Positions 53,400-63,089 of a stretch of 64,000 nt of DNA are shown here, in pieces. The DNA is from Cercophora sp. LCS_1 (Eukaryota; Ascomycota; Sordariomycetes; Sordariales; Lasiosphaeriaceae), in NCBI GenBank assembly GCA_036250225.1, contig JAPZLL010000035.1:62001-126000 (forward strand), given 5' to 3'. Numbering within the stretch: the first letter of the stretch is position 1; each line of letters opens with the position of its first letter. The position numbers were made by a program, and so were the translations under genes. A model generated the notes under the pieces. That model saw only the letters and a program-made list of their open reading frames with translations. It searched no databases and had not been told where the DNA came from.

Positions 53400-53851
53400 A
53401 TGATGCGCAGAAACAATACGTCCAATGTCAGCAACGAATGAGATACCAATGTCTTTTCCGAGCCCGCTTGAAAACAATGAGGTGTTTCTGAGGTCTTCAA
53501 GGCGCCCCTCCTTTTCTTCACCAAAGAACACCTTCCCATCCCTGCCACGACATCCTCCCCGGACTCCTGCAGAAAGTGGGAAAGGGCGACACACTCGCTT
53601 GTACGCCGGACAGGAGCTACCTCGGGCAGTACGAGACCAAAGATCGTGAACTAGCCCAAAACTCTCTCCTTCTAGTCTCCAAACATCTCTCACTCAAGCC
53701 CGACAACCTCGAATCGCCTCCATCCCTCCACCAGTCCAATACCCCATAGTACCTGTTTGTCGTCTGACCGATGCACCCCCGCTCCTCCGCTTGACATCCC
53801 TTCTTGGCTTCATCATCGACTCCCCTAGCATCTGCCGGCTGAGCCGCCAGG
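53400..53851. other. Intergenic region
   Basis: Between two forward-strand genes. A C/T-rich stretch precedes the secreted-protein ATG; no gene seen. Confidence 0.5.
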
Positions 53852-54376
53852 ATGCGCCCCCTCTTCTTCCTCCTCGCCTTTCTTGGCTTTAGCTTCTCCA
53901 ACGCAAAGTACAATGTGGTCTCGTCGACATGCATGGGTAACTGGACCGAAGCCCACCTGTCAGCGATACGAATGGGCTGGGAGTATCTGCTAGGTCTCGA
54001 CTGGAAGGCACACAAACCGCCACACATCGCTCCTTGGACATGCGACCGAATCAGTTGCTCTTACCGGAGTGGGATCTACTTGTGCAACCACGTAAGGGAG
54101 ATTTTTCCTCTCGGTTGGGGAAGTTGAGTGTGGATTCGCCGACCGCTGACTTGACGGCTACTTCTACCACAGAACTTAACACACCATTTGGACCTCGCCA
54201 ACTGGACCATCGTGGCCGAGAAAGTCCACTGGATTGCGTATGACAGAGACCCTCCTTGCCATTGGAAGAATTACACAAAAGACGACCAAGCGGGTATGTG
54301 GGATTTGTGGTATGGTTCGGGGCAGGCCGTTTTCGATGGGGGTTGGCGTCTGGAGTACCACTACGCTCCTTGTTAG
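53852..54376 (+). CDS. Small secreted cysteine-containing protein
   Basis: Exons 53852..54091 and 54173..54376 (GTAAGG donor, CTGAC branch, CACAG acceptor) give 147 aa. The signal peptide is MRPLFFLLAFLGFSFSNA. The mature part has six Cys (TCMGNW, WTCDRISCSY, YLCNH, PPCHW, YAPC at the very end) and N-glycosylation sites (NWT, NLT, NWT, NYT). It is rich in Trp/Tyr/His (EKVHWIAYDRDPPCHW, MWDLWYGSGQAVF). The size and cysteine content match fungal secreted effector-type proteins, but I cannot place it in Hce2/Ecp2 or another named family. Confidence 0.7.
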
Positions 54377-54766
54377 TTGGTGGCTGTGTTGTTTGTCGGT
54401 CTTTTGGTAGGAGTATGGGTAGTGAAGAATGCTGGTTACGGATCCGTGTCGGCAATGTTTCAAGGTCCCGGCAGTGGTCAGCCCGTTCTGCTGCAGGGCC
54501 AAGGTATCAATTTGATCAAAAGACCGGGCAAGGTGTGTATACCGGGGCGTTTCTGGGGACCCGTTGCTGCAACGACAGCCCGGTCAGTCTGATGTTGAGA
54601 TACCTACCGGAACTACATCGAGCTCTGTAATATTGGTAGCGTATTCACCAAGATCCCTTCGAATGAGCGCCCAATCTATTCAATGGAGGCGAATTGTGAA
54701 CTCCCAACGCCGACACATGCAGCCTCTTTTACACCTGATCGTACAATATCGTAGCATCGACGGCCA
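54377..54766. other. Intergenic region
   Basis: Short convergent spacer between the secreted-protein gene and the Cbp6-like gene. No gene seen. Confidence 0.5.
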
Positions 54767-55207
54767 TTATTTCATGCGGAACATGCCCTTGAACTTCTTG
54801 GATAACCTCCCCATCCAGCTGCGGTTCGGCGCCTCTTCGAGCTCCGCTATCAAGTCCTTGTAGTATGTTGGGTTGGATTGCGGTGTTAGCATCCGGTCGC
54901 TGAGTTTGTACTGTCGGCTGAGGGTCAGATCACTCCCTGGAATCAACGGGATTCAAGCTGCGCACTTTGTTCATGTATCGGTTCCCAATTAGAGAGTTGA
55001 GGGCATTCGCATTGCGCTGTTCAACCGCCCCGCTGTCAGCCGTTGCGGCAGCTAATCGCTTTCCGACGATGTCCTGGAACTGGAAATCCGGTCGGAGGGC
55101 GTCGCGGGGCCATCGCTCGAGGGTCCGGCGCAGTGCCTAGACGTGTTAGCAACCGGGACGCCCCTTTCCCTCTAGTATCTACTCACCGTTCTTGCGGGTC
55201 CTGACAT
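54767..55207 (-). CDS. Cbp6/UQCC2-like mitochondrial complex III assembly factor
   Basis: Exons (reverse) 55187..55207, 54966..55136 and 54767..54910 join in phase to 111 aa, with introns of 50 and 55 nt (GTGAGT/CTAAC/TCTAG and GTGCGC/CTGAC/GACAG). The first exon codes only seven residues. The protein reads ALRRTLERWPRDALRPDFQF, ANALNSLIGNRYMNKYKLSD, SNPTYYKDLIAELEEAP and RLSKKFKGMFRMK. This is the small basic LYR-like helical arrangement I know from fungal Cbp6 homologues, which with Cbp3 help cytochrome b synthesis and assembly. No single exon is long enough to stand out as an ORF. Family call good; function by homology only. Confidence 0.75.
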
Positions 55208-55721
55208 TGTGGGATTATCTCAAAGCGAAGAGCTGCCCGTAAACTCGAGCTCCAAAGCTCCTTGAGTTCGCGACGTCAGACATTTTGCTTGGCATCTCAA
55301 AATTTCAGCCACGTTGAAGAGGATCCAACGCCACACTTGCCCCGACAGGCAGGGGGTCCCCGCGGCTCTTGGCGCAATTTTGTGGACTGAGGCCGCCACA
55401 TTCCGCTTCTCTCCACATGATTCCCTGTCCTTGGCCTGCAGCCCATGTCATCTGCGCGTCGGCTGCGGCGGCCATGATCACTTCCAACCACTGCACCGCC
55501 ATCTTCCCACGACGCTTCTCGATGACGGGGTCCCTGCCGCTCTCTTCTCCCTTTTGACTTTCTCCCGAAATCTTATTCACTTTGTCCTAGTCTTCTTTTC
55601 TTTACCCACACTTCGACTGACGCAACGACCCTGAATTGCAGCGGCATCCTTGTTTTTGACCGCTGACCAATCGTGCGAGGGGTGTTTCAACCATCAACGT
55701 CCTGCCACATCCGCAAACACG
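55208..55721. other. Divergent promoter region
   Basis: Between the divergent Cbp6-like and Bsd2-like genes; likely a shared promoter. No gene seen. Confidence 0.5.
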
Positions 55722-56894
55722 ATGTCGGGTCGCTATGAAAGGGTACGACAAAAGCCAGCGCCCGGGTTGGCCGCGACACAAACAGCTGACATTTCGCAAC
55801 AGGTCAACGCCCACGACGACGAAGATGTCGAATCTCCGATGAGCGCCATTCCGCGACAGACGCAACCAATCCCAAACTCGCCACCACCGTCATTCCACTC
55901 GAGAGCATCGTCGCTCAGAGAGCGCGATCAAAGGGTAAACGCCGACCTTGCCGATGCGTTTGATGCGGATGAGGATGACAGCGACGATGAGACGGACGAC
56001 AGGCAGCGGCTAGTACGTGGCAACTCGTCGACAACGCTCGGCGGCTCGACACGGTCCGGCGTTACCCCCGCAACTTCGGTTCCGACGTCGAGAACACCAG
56101 CGCAGGCTCCGGCATCCTCAAATGCGGGAGCGCTACAAGGCGGCAGGATATATGGTGGCGGTATTCAGTCCGATGGTGTCTTCTCCAATCTCACGGCGAA
56201 GCCTGAGCGCGGGGGCGAGGAGAAGGAGGAACAACCTCCAGTACGTTTCAATCGCAGCGGATACCTCCACGTTACAGGAATTGTGTGTGCTAACATGTCG
56301 ATCTAGACCTACGAACAAGCCGCCGCCGATGCAGCGCCCCCATACTGGGAGACGACCATTCTCGCTCCTGGCCTTGGAGGCCCTGACGAGGTCTACATTG
56401 ACGGAATGCCTGTCGGCTCCTTCTTCAGCTTCGTGTGGAATGGCATGATCTCCATGTCGTTTCAGTTTGTCGGTTTCCTCCTCACCTATCTCCTCCACTC
56501 GACCCACGCAGCCAAAAACGGATCCCGCGCTGGTCTTGGTATCACATTCATCCAGTATGGCTTCTACATCAAAACGCCTCCGCCTGGTGGGGATGCCGGA
56601 GGAGCTGCGATGAACACGCACATCGGTAGCGACGGCTTTGCGACGCCCCAAGACCCGAACGCACACGACTTTAACCCCGACGGCGTGGATCAGGGCAACG
56701 GTAACATGCCGGATATTACGACCAGCGACTGGGCATCGTACGTCATGATGATCGTGGGCTGGTTTATTCTGATTAGAGCTGTGAGCGACTACCTGGCGGC
56801 ACGGAGGCACGAACAGCTGGTATTGCAGAGTCCAGACCGGGGACTAGGGGTTCCGATTATCGCCACAGGAGAGAGGCCGGACACGGTAGTATAG
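55722..56894 (+). CDS. Bsd2/Ndfip-family membrane adaptor for Rsp5/NEDD4 ubiquitin ligase
   Basis: Exons 55722..56240 and 56307..56894 (GTACGT donor, GCTAAC branch, TCTAG acceptor) give 368 aa. The cytoplasmic N-terminus is long, disordered and acidic (DADEDDSDDETDD). A PPTY motif (PPxY type, for WW domains of Rsp5-like ligases) is created exactly at the exon junction; APPYWE follows. Then come three hydrophobic stretches: GSFFSFVWNGMISMSFQFVGFLLTYLL, AGLGITFIQYGFYI and SYVMMIVGWFILIRAVSDYLAARR. These match Bsd2/Ndfip proteins of Golgi, endosomes and vacuole, which direct ubiquitin-dependent sorting of metal transporters and other cargo. Confidence 0.9.
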
Positions 56895-57499
56895 CATGTT
56901 TTTCTTTGGATTTGGTCTGGGTTGGTGAGGCGTGTCATTGGGTAACAGAACAGGGCATGTATATCGGCTGCATCGGATCCTTAGACGAGTTTATTCCACT
57001 TTCGTCAATGATATTGGATATCAAGCCTTTGGTCTAAGTTTTCTGTCGAGCTACTTGTATTAGATTCGGTGGCTGGCTTTTTCGCTGCGGCCTTTCCACT
57101 CTCGGCATTCCTCGGACGGGTGGTTGAGGAGGGGTTCGCAATGCGGGGAAGCAAGTGATTCCGTTCGAACTGGCTGTCTTTCAGTTGACATTACATCACC
57201 GACGTCAGATGTCAATCACCTTTTAGCAGCCGCCTTTGTCACGAGGCGCGTTATCGATCAGACCCGTGGGATTGCTGGGCTGCTCCGACACTTGGTCTCA
57301 TTTTCTCCTCACACTTGGTACACCCAGCGAGGATCTCAGCAACACCACAGGCTGAACACTGCACACTTCCAAATTACCATCAACGCTGGCGTCCCTCAAA
57401 CCACGTCTCCCATCCATCCTCAAACAGCCACTCCAAGCAACATCCTCCACTAAACACCCAGCCCCCTTTCTCACACCCCGTCGCCACCAATCCCTCAAA
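56895..57499. other. Intergenic region
   Basis: No gene supported; the last ~150 bases are C/A-rich leader-like sequence before the methyltransferase ATG. Confidence 0.5.
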
Positions 57500-58207
57500 A
57501 TGGCCTGGCGTTCCTCTGGCGCAACGAACACAGACCTCATCGAAAACCTCTGGCGTAACAACCTCATCAAGTCGCCCCTCGTCAAATCCGCCTTTCTCAA
57601 AGTCGACCGCGCGCATTACGCCCCCTCTTCGCCCTATGAAGACTCGCCCCAGCCCATCGGCCACAGCGCTACCATCTCAGCGCCGCATATGCATGCCGCA
57701 GCCGTTGAGAATCTGTTGCCGTATCTACTCCCCTCCGACACGCGTCCCGCGCCGCGGGTGCTGGATATCGGTTCCGGATCCGGCTATCTGACGCATGTCA
57801 TGGCTGAGTTGGTCGGGGACGAGGGGACGGTGGTGGGCGTGGAGCATATCAAGGCTCTGAAGGACCTTGGGGAGGTGAATATGCGGAAGAGTAGCGAGGG
57901 GAGGGAGTTTGTTGGGGGTGGACGGGTGAGGTTTCGGGTTGGCGATGGGAGGAAGGGGTGGAAGGAGGAAGGGGAGGAGGAGGAGGGGTGGGATGCTATT
58001 CATGTGGGTGCTAGCGCGAGGGAGGTGCATGGGGAGATGTTGGAGCAGTTGAGGAGTCCGGGGAGGATGTTTATTCCTGTTGACGATGATAGTGGTGGGT
58101 GGAGTCAGCATGTTTGGTGTGTGGATAAGGATGGGGAGGGGCGGGTGAGTAAGAAAAAGTTGTTTGGGGTGAGGTATGTGCCTTTGACGGATGCGCCCAG
58201 GGCTTGA
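57500..58207 (+). CDS. Protein-L-isoaspartate O-methyltransferase
   Basis: A single exon of 235 aa. The N-terminal motif LIENLWRNNLIKSPLVKSAFLKVDRAHYAP is followed by the PCMT signature IGHSATISAPHMHAAAVENL and the AdoMet-binding motif VLDIGSGSGYLTHVMAELVG. Then come WDAIHVGASA, LEQLRSPGRMFIPV and a GVRYVPLTD end. It methylates abnormal L-isoaspartyl residues in aged proteins, starting their repair. The length is close to eukaryotic PIMT (~227 aa). Odd point: codon third positions change from C-rich in the first half to G/T-rich in the second half, with a Lys/Glu-rich insert KGWKEEGEEEEGW. Confidence 0.93.
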   Translation: MAWRSSGATNTDLIENLWRNNLIKSPLVKSAFLKVDRAHYAPSSPYEDSPQPIGHSATISAPHMHAAAVENLLPYLLPSDTRPAPRVLDIGSGSGYLTHVMAELVGDEGTVVGVEHIKALKDLGEVNMRKSSEGREFVGGGRVRFRVGDGRKGWKEEGEEEEGWDAIHVGASAREVHGEMLEQLRSPGRMFIPVDDDSGGWSQHVWCVDKDGEGRVSKKKLFGVRYVPLTDAPRA

Positions 58208-58256
58208 TGGAGGAGTCGTCGCTGGGATGGGTGGGTGTTGCAAGAAGTTTGATAGT

Positions 58257-58616
58257 CTATCCTGCGTAGCTAAATACGTTGTAGCTTCTGAAGGGCGCTG
58301 TGTGGCATGCTCCGTCGTTGGGGTCGTCGATGACGGAGAGGTACAGGCACTCGGGTCGGTCGTACAGTCGGACGGAGAATGTATCTAGTGTTTTTGGGTC
58401 AATGTCGGCCGAGAATCGGTAGGAATGAAACTGTTTGGCTGTATCGGCACAGAGCTTTTCTTCGTGTCCCTCCTCGACTATCGCTTGGATCTCGCAGGTT
58501 TCGTCTTCGTAGGCCCAGAAACGCCAAGATATTTGCGGCTCCGTGGTGTTGTCTGCTGAGCCTTGGGAGACAGTCGCAAAACCCAATATGAGAGAAAATA
58601 CGAGCGCCCTGAACAT
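58257..58616 (-). CDS. Small secreted protein with four cysteines
   Basis: The ATG at 58616 (reverse) gives 119 aa with signal peptide MFRALVFSLILGFATVSQGS; the frame continues further upstream but without an ATG. The mature part is acidic: ISWRFWAYEDETCEIQAIVEEG, EKLCADTAKQFHSYRF, DTFSVRLYDRPECLYLSVID, GACHTAPFRSYNVF. It has four Cys that could form two disulfides and alternating strands, a beta-sandwich-like look. No named family recognised; candidate effector or surface protein. Convergent with the methyltransferase gene, 49 bp between stops. Confidence 0.75.
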   Translation of the reverse strand: MFRALVFSLILGFATVSQGSADNTTEPQISWRFWAYEDETCEIQAIVEEGHEEKLCADTAKQFHSYRFSADIDPKTLDTFSVRLYDRPECLYLSVIDDPNDGACHTAPFRSYNVFSYAG

Positions 58617-59117
58617 GCCGTCGTGGTATCGGAAATGCTGGCGTGACAGCTTCAAGGTTCAATGCGGCAGGTCTTCAACCCGTGTCTTGGCAGCGCAATG
58701 CTCGAACAGGAAGCCACGATGGTGCGTGAGATCTGAGCTGGAAATTGAAAAGCAGGAGAAGCGGGAATCAGTGAATTTTAACTATCTCGGGAGCTGAATA
58801 CGGTTAATTGCCATTTTGTTTGCATTCGTTTGCAAGTCCAGCCTAATCTCATTCACCGAGTTTTTGTCCCCAGTGACGTTTGCTGGTGCGGCCGAGAAGC
58901 GGCCCCTGAACAGGTCAAACTTAGGGGGCCGTGGGTTGGCTTGCAGCGGTCTGTCCGTCACGTGAGAGCGCGCCTCTTACCCTCCATGTCAGCTGCGAGA
59001 TTGCGCGATCATCGCTTGCAAGCTTCAACAACCTACTGCACCCTCAAAATTAAGCGCCTTCATTCCATCAGCTCAAGCGTCCCAAGCTCGTACCCTCAAT
59101 GCATCGGTTACCACGAG
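58617..59117. other. Intergenic region
   Basis: Divergent promoter region between the secreted-protein gene and the HET gene. The HET frame is open back to 58830 with another in-frame ATG at 58986. Confidence 0.5.
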
Positions 59118-61109
59118 ATGCCGTACCATGGCATCAACCCCCACCTTGAACCATTCCTTCCATATGTCGAAAAGGCCGCAGCAACCCCTCTCCGCGAAGA
59201 ATGGCATCCCCCAAACCGATTGTCGCGCCCCATTGACATTGGTGTCATAAAGTCATGGCTCAAAACATGCGAGGCTCACCATGGTGACCATTGCAGGTGG
59301 CACGATGCCTCGCACCCCGAACAGCACCCCGCATGGCTGGTGGATGTGCATCGCGGCTGCATCGTGCCGGGGAGTCCCAACTGCGTTTATGCCACACTCA
59401 GCTATGTCTGGGGAAAGGCTGAATGCTTTGCGCTCACGAGCGCAACTCTGGATGAGCTGCTGCGCGAAGGCTCCCTGAACCATGCACGTCTTCCAAGGAC
59501 GATCCGTGATGCAATGAACCTTGTAGCAACGCTTGGCTTGGGCCACCTCTGGGTTGACAGGCTCTGCATCATCCAGGACAGCGACACGGAAAAACACGCT
59601 CAGATCAAGGCCATGGGTGCGATCTATTCCCGGTCCCACTTTACCATTGTCGCCGCTCAGAGTCATGACGCCTCAGGGCCCTTGTCATCTCGGCCCTTGA
59701 AGACCACCGGCTCTGCCTGGCCAACGGCACTACTGAAGGCCATGGGCATTAAGACGCAGTTTTGGGCGAAATTTTTCACTGGCTCTCGTGGAAGCACATT
59801 TATCGACCCAGCGAGTCCTTGGGCGGCGCCCCAAACTGATCGAGATATCATCAGCATCATGTCGGCAGACCTGATCCGCACCGTCTGGTTCTCGAGGGGT
59901 TGGACCTTTCAAGAATTTCTGTTTTCTCGGCGCAAGATGGTGTTTCACAATAACACTGTCAACTGGGAATGCCACTGTTCCGCATTTCATGAAGAGCAGA
60001 TGGCACTGAGCAAGCAGCCTTGCCTCCGACCTCCGGTGCACGCCAACTCGCTCGGGGTTGAGATCGACACATGGCCAAACTTCCATCGGTATGCGCGGCT
60101 CGCGTCCCTGCTCACGCCCCGACACTTTACCTTCCCGGAAGATGTTCTCGATGCCTTTGCAGGCGCATCTGCAGCCTTTGCGCGTGTGTACGACGGAGGT
60201 CTGGTCACTGGTATCCCCGAGATGGTCTTCGATGCAGCCTTGATATGGCAACCATACCATCCTTTGGAAAGACGCAAGGCTGTCGCTGCCGATGAGGCCG
60301 TCTTGCCGAGTTGGTCCTGGGTCTCATGGCGAGGAGAAGTTCAGTCAGAAAGTTGGCAGAGCGGCCACGACTATTTACGGCTGCAGTTCGGCGAAGACGA
60401 AGCAGGTAGTGCACCTTCAGGGCCTTTATGGCTGACCTTCCCCACGGTGAAGTGGTATCATTCTGCTACCTTGACGAGTGCCCGATTCCTCATCAACTCT
60501 CAAGCACCGAAATGGCGAGGCCGATACCTGAACACGATGTCCAGAGATGCTCCTTCCGGCTGGCAGCGACATCATGAGGGACCTGTTTATTTCACTCACG
60601 AAGCAATATCGGCTCAGCAGTTTTGGTATCCCGTTCCAATTGGCCTCGGCCATGGCCGCGCCGCCCGCTCGCGGTATCTTCACTGCAAGACACGACGCGC
60701 TAGAGTGAAGTTCATCCCGGATATTCACCGGTCCTACGGCACGGGCTGCGCTGTTGCGGGCTTGCAAGACCCCGAGGGTAACCACATCGGCTGCATACGA
60801 CTGAATGACCTACTTCAGGATGCTCGGGGCGGGAGACCGACAGAGTACTGGGACTTGATCGAGCTTTCAGCAGGAAGCGTGAGGCTAGAAGAGGGCGACA
60901 TTCTCGACCACCCGCTCGCTGACGTGTTCGACGAGTGGAGTTTGCCGTCGTGGAGCACCGGAAAACATCAAGGGGTGTTCGAGTTCATCAACGTCATGCA
61001 CATTGAGTGGGTCTCCCCAGGTGTCGCATCTCGGGTTGCAGTGGGTAGAGTGGAGAAACGCGCTTGGGATGGACTGTCGACTGAGACGATTGAGGTTGCG
61101 ATTGGATGA
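59118..61109 (+). CDS. HET-domain (heterokaryon incompatibility) protein
   Basis: A single exon of 663 aa from the ATG at 59118; an upstream in-frame ATG at 58986 would add 44 residues. The HET domain starts at about residue 91 with YATLSYVWGK. It continues with LPRTIRDAMNLVATLGLGHLWVDRLCIIQD and KHAQIKAMGAIYSRSHFTIVAA, and ends around VWFSRGWTFQEFLFSRRKMVF. The ~400 residues after it are the variable C-terminal part usual in the family, with VLPSWSWVSWRGEV. HET domains act in programmed cell death after fusion of genetically different hyphae and are thought to be TIR-like. No NACHT, WD40 or ankyrin region is attached. Its partner and specificity are unknown. Confidence 0.92.
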   Translation: MPYHGINPHLEPFLPYVEKAAATPLREEWHPPNRLSRPIDIGVIKSWLKTCEAHHGDHCRWHDASHPEQHPAWLVDVHRGCIVPGSPNCVYATLSYVWGKAECFALTSATLDELLREGSLNHARLPRTIRDAMNLVATLGLGHLWVDRLCIIQDSDTEKHAQIKAMGAIYSRSHFTIVAAQSHDASGPLSSRPLKTTGSAWPTALLKAMGIKTQFWAKFFTGSRGSTFIDPASPWAAPQTDRDIISIMSADLIRTVWFSRGWTFQEFLFSRRKMVFHNNTVNWECHCSAFHEEQMALSKQPCLRPPVHANSLGVEIDTWPNFHRYARLASLLTPRHFTFPEDVLDAFAGASAAFARVYDGGLVTGIPEMVFDAALIWQPYHPLERRKAVAADEAVLPSWSWVSWRGEVQSESWQSGHDYLRLQFGEDEAGSAPSGPLWLTFPTVKWYHSATLTSARFLINSQAPKWRGRYLNTMSRDAPSGWQRHHEGPVYFTHEAISAQQFWYPVPIGLGHGRAARSRYLHCKTRRARVKFIPDIHRSYGTGCAVAGLQDPEGNHIGCIRLNDLLQDARGGRPTEYWDLIELSAGSVRLEEGDILDHPLADVFDEWSLPSWSTGKHQGVFEFINVMHIEWVSPGVASRVAVGRVEKRAWDGLSTETIEVAIG

Positions 61110-62077
61110 ACCCAATGATCCCAATGGACCAACATCTGTTGTGGCCGTTTTGGATCGTCGCGCGTGTCTATTCATGGACGAGGGCTGCACGCCGAAGCTG
61201 CTGGTGTGTTCGGATGGTGCCGGGGGCGCACGTGTGGAGGTTCCGAGAATCGCCCAGCCTGTTTGAGCATCGGAGACGTGTCCGTGTCTTGAAACGACGC
61301 AGCATTCCGATGGCAACCAGTGCCGATTCCCGGGGCTCAATTCAGGCTAAACACAGGCCACGAAGCGACGGACATCGCCTGCCTTGTCCTCTCCAACCCC
61401 GGTCCCCGCGTTTTTGAACGACCCGAGAGCGAAAACCAGGTCCCGGGACAGCGGTTGTCCCTACTGAAATTACAGCGCGGATCGGTATTGAGGGCATCAT
61501 GCAGCCTTGCCGCATTGCAAGCGCCTCCTTCTCCACGATTTTCTTCCCCACTCGGGTATTATCGAGAACGCAACCCAAGAGCACACATGATCCCGGGTTG
61601 ACCAAGCGGTCAACCTCCACCCCAGGTCCTCACGCTGTTACCGCGGCCGCAAGATCTTTCTCGATGTTTTCCATCTCGCACCACGTGGGATATTCCCGGG
61701 TAGCGAGGATCCACCTCGTTGCCTGCAACGGCTCGCCGCCTTGCTATTCGCTGCACCAAGAGCGACGTCAAGCGAATTCGAGATTGCTGGGGTGTGTCTA
61801 TGAACGGGCAGACCCTCTGGCGAGCGGATGCCATCCAAGACGGAGCAGAGGAATGCAACGGTCGCAGCGGTGACACTGTTGTTGACGCCGGTCTTCTCCG
61901 CCTTCTGGTGTTGCATCCCCGACTCTTGATCCCAACATGGAGAAGCTTGGTCTGCACCTGTCCTGCCATGTACGTATATAAATCATCCATCGTTCGCTGC
62001 TTCAAATTTCGAGGCTAAGCTTTACCCCAAGCTCACCTTCCATCTACACACCCCGGTGCCTTGCAGATCATCTCAAC
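61110..62077. other. Intergenic region and esterase promoter
   Basis: No gene supported. A TATATAAAT element lies at about 61975-61983, ~95 bases before the esterase ATG. Confidence 0.5.
61975..61983 (+). promoter_or_regulatory. TATA box of the acetylxylan esterase gene
   Basis: TATATAAAT about 95 bp upstream of the start codon, followed by a C/T-rich leader (CACCTTCCATCTACACACCC). Secreted hydrolase genes of fungi often have such TATA promoters. Confidence 0.55.
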
Positions 62078-63089
62078 ATGTGGCCCAGTCCTAAGGTTGC
62101 CTTCCAGCTTCTGCTGGCTCACTCGCTGCTTGTCAGTGGGTCTCCTGTCGACGGCGAGGCTCTCGAGAAGCGCCAGTCATGCCCCTCAGTCCACGTCTTT
62201 GGTGCTCGTGAGACGACAGTCAGTCCGGGATATGGGTCGGCCGGCACCGTTGTCAACCAGATCCTCGCCGCCTATCCCGGCTCCACGTCGGAGGCCATCA
62301 GCTACCCGGCATGCGGCGGCCAGTCCTCTTGCGGCGGCGTTCAATACGGCGCCTCGGCGGCTCAGGGCACCACGGCTGTGGCCAATGCCGTGAACAGCTT
62401 CCACCAGCGCTGCCCGAACACCCAGCTTGTCCTTGTCGGGTACTCCCAGGCGGGTTCATCCAAGTCGTCGTTGGCGGCAACCACGCTAACATGTTATCAA
62501 GGGTGGTCAAATTATGGACAACGCCGTGTGCGGTGGTCCTGACTCGGGCTCGGGCATCACCAGCACCACACCTCCTATCTCGGCCAGTGCTCTCAACGCC
62601 ATCAAGGCTGTGATCCTCATGGGCAGCCCCCGTTTTGTTGCTGGACTCTCCTACAACGTCGGCACCTGCACTGCTCAGGGTGTAAGTCGCCTCTTCGTGT
62701 CTTTGGAAAGTGGCACTGACAGTTTCTAGTTCGCCGCGCGTCCCCGTGGCTACACGTGCGCCTCGGGCTCCAAGATCCAGAACTACTGCGACTCGCCCGA
62801 TCCCTATTGCTGCACTGGCAGCGACCAGCAGCGCCACCAGCAGTATGGTTCCATCTACGGCTCCCAGGCCCTCGCCTTCGTCCGCAGCAAGCTCAGCTCG
62901 TCGGGCGGCGGCGGTACGCCTGCCAATCCCACCACCACCCAGGCGCCCGCCCCTACTGGCGGCAATGGCGGAGGCAACTGCGCTGCTCTCTGGGGCCAGT
63001 GCGGTGGCCAGGGATGGAGTGGCCCTACGTGCTGTTCGCAGGGCACTTGCCGGGCGTCGAATCAGTGGTACTCGCAGTGCCTTAACTAA
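62078..63089 (+). CDS. Acetylxylan esterase (CE5) with C-terminal CBM1
   Basis: Exons 62078..62449, 62502..62681 and 62730..63089 give 303 aa. The signal peptide (MWPSPKVAFQLLLAHSLLVSGS) is followed by a short propeptide ending EALEKR, a Kex2-type site. The CE5 domain contains VLVGYSQGGQIM with the nucleophilic Ser (~123), and NYCDSPDPYCCTG with the catalytic Asp; the catalytic His should lie in the QRHQQYG segment. A Gly/Pro/Thr linker leads to a fungal cellulose-binding module, CAALWGQCGGQGWSGPTCC ... SNQWYSQCLN. The enzyme removes acetyl groups from xylan in plant cell walls. The first intron has to be read as GC-AG (GCGGGT donor, CTAAC branch, CAAG acceptor) to keep the universal GYSQGG motif; the second intron is canonical. 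Confidence 0.95.
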
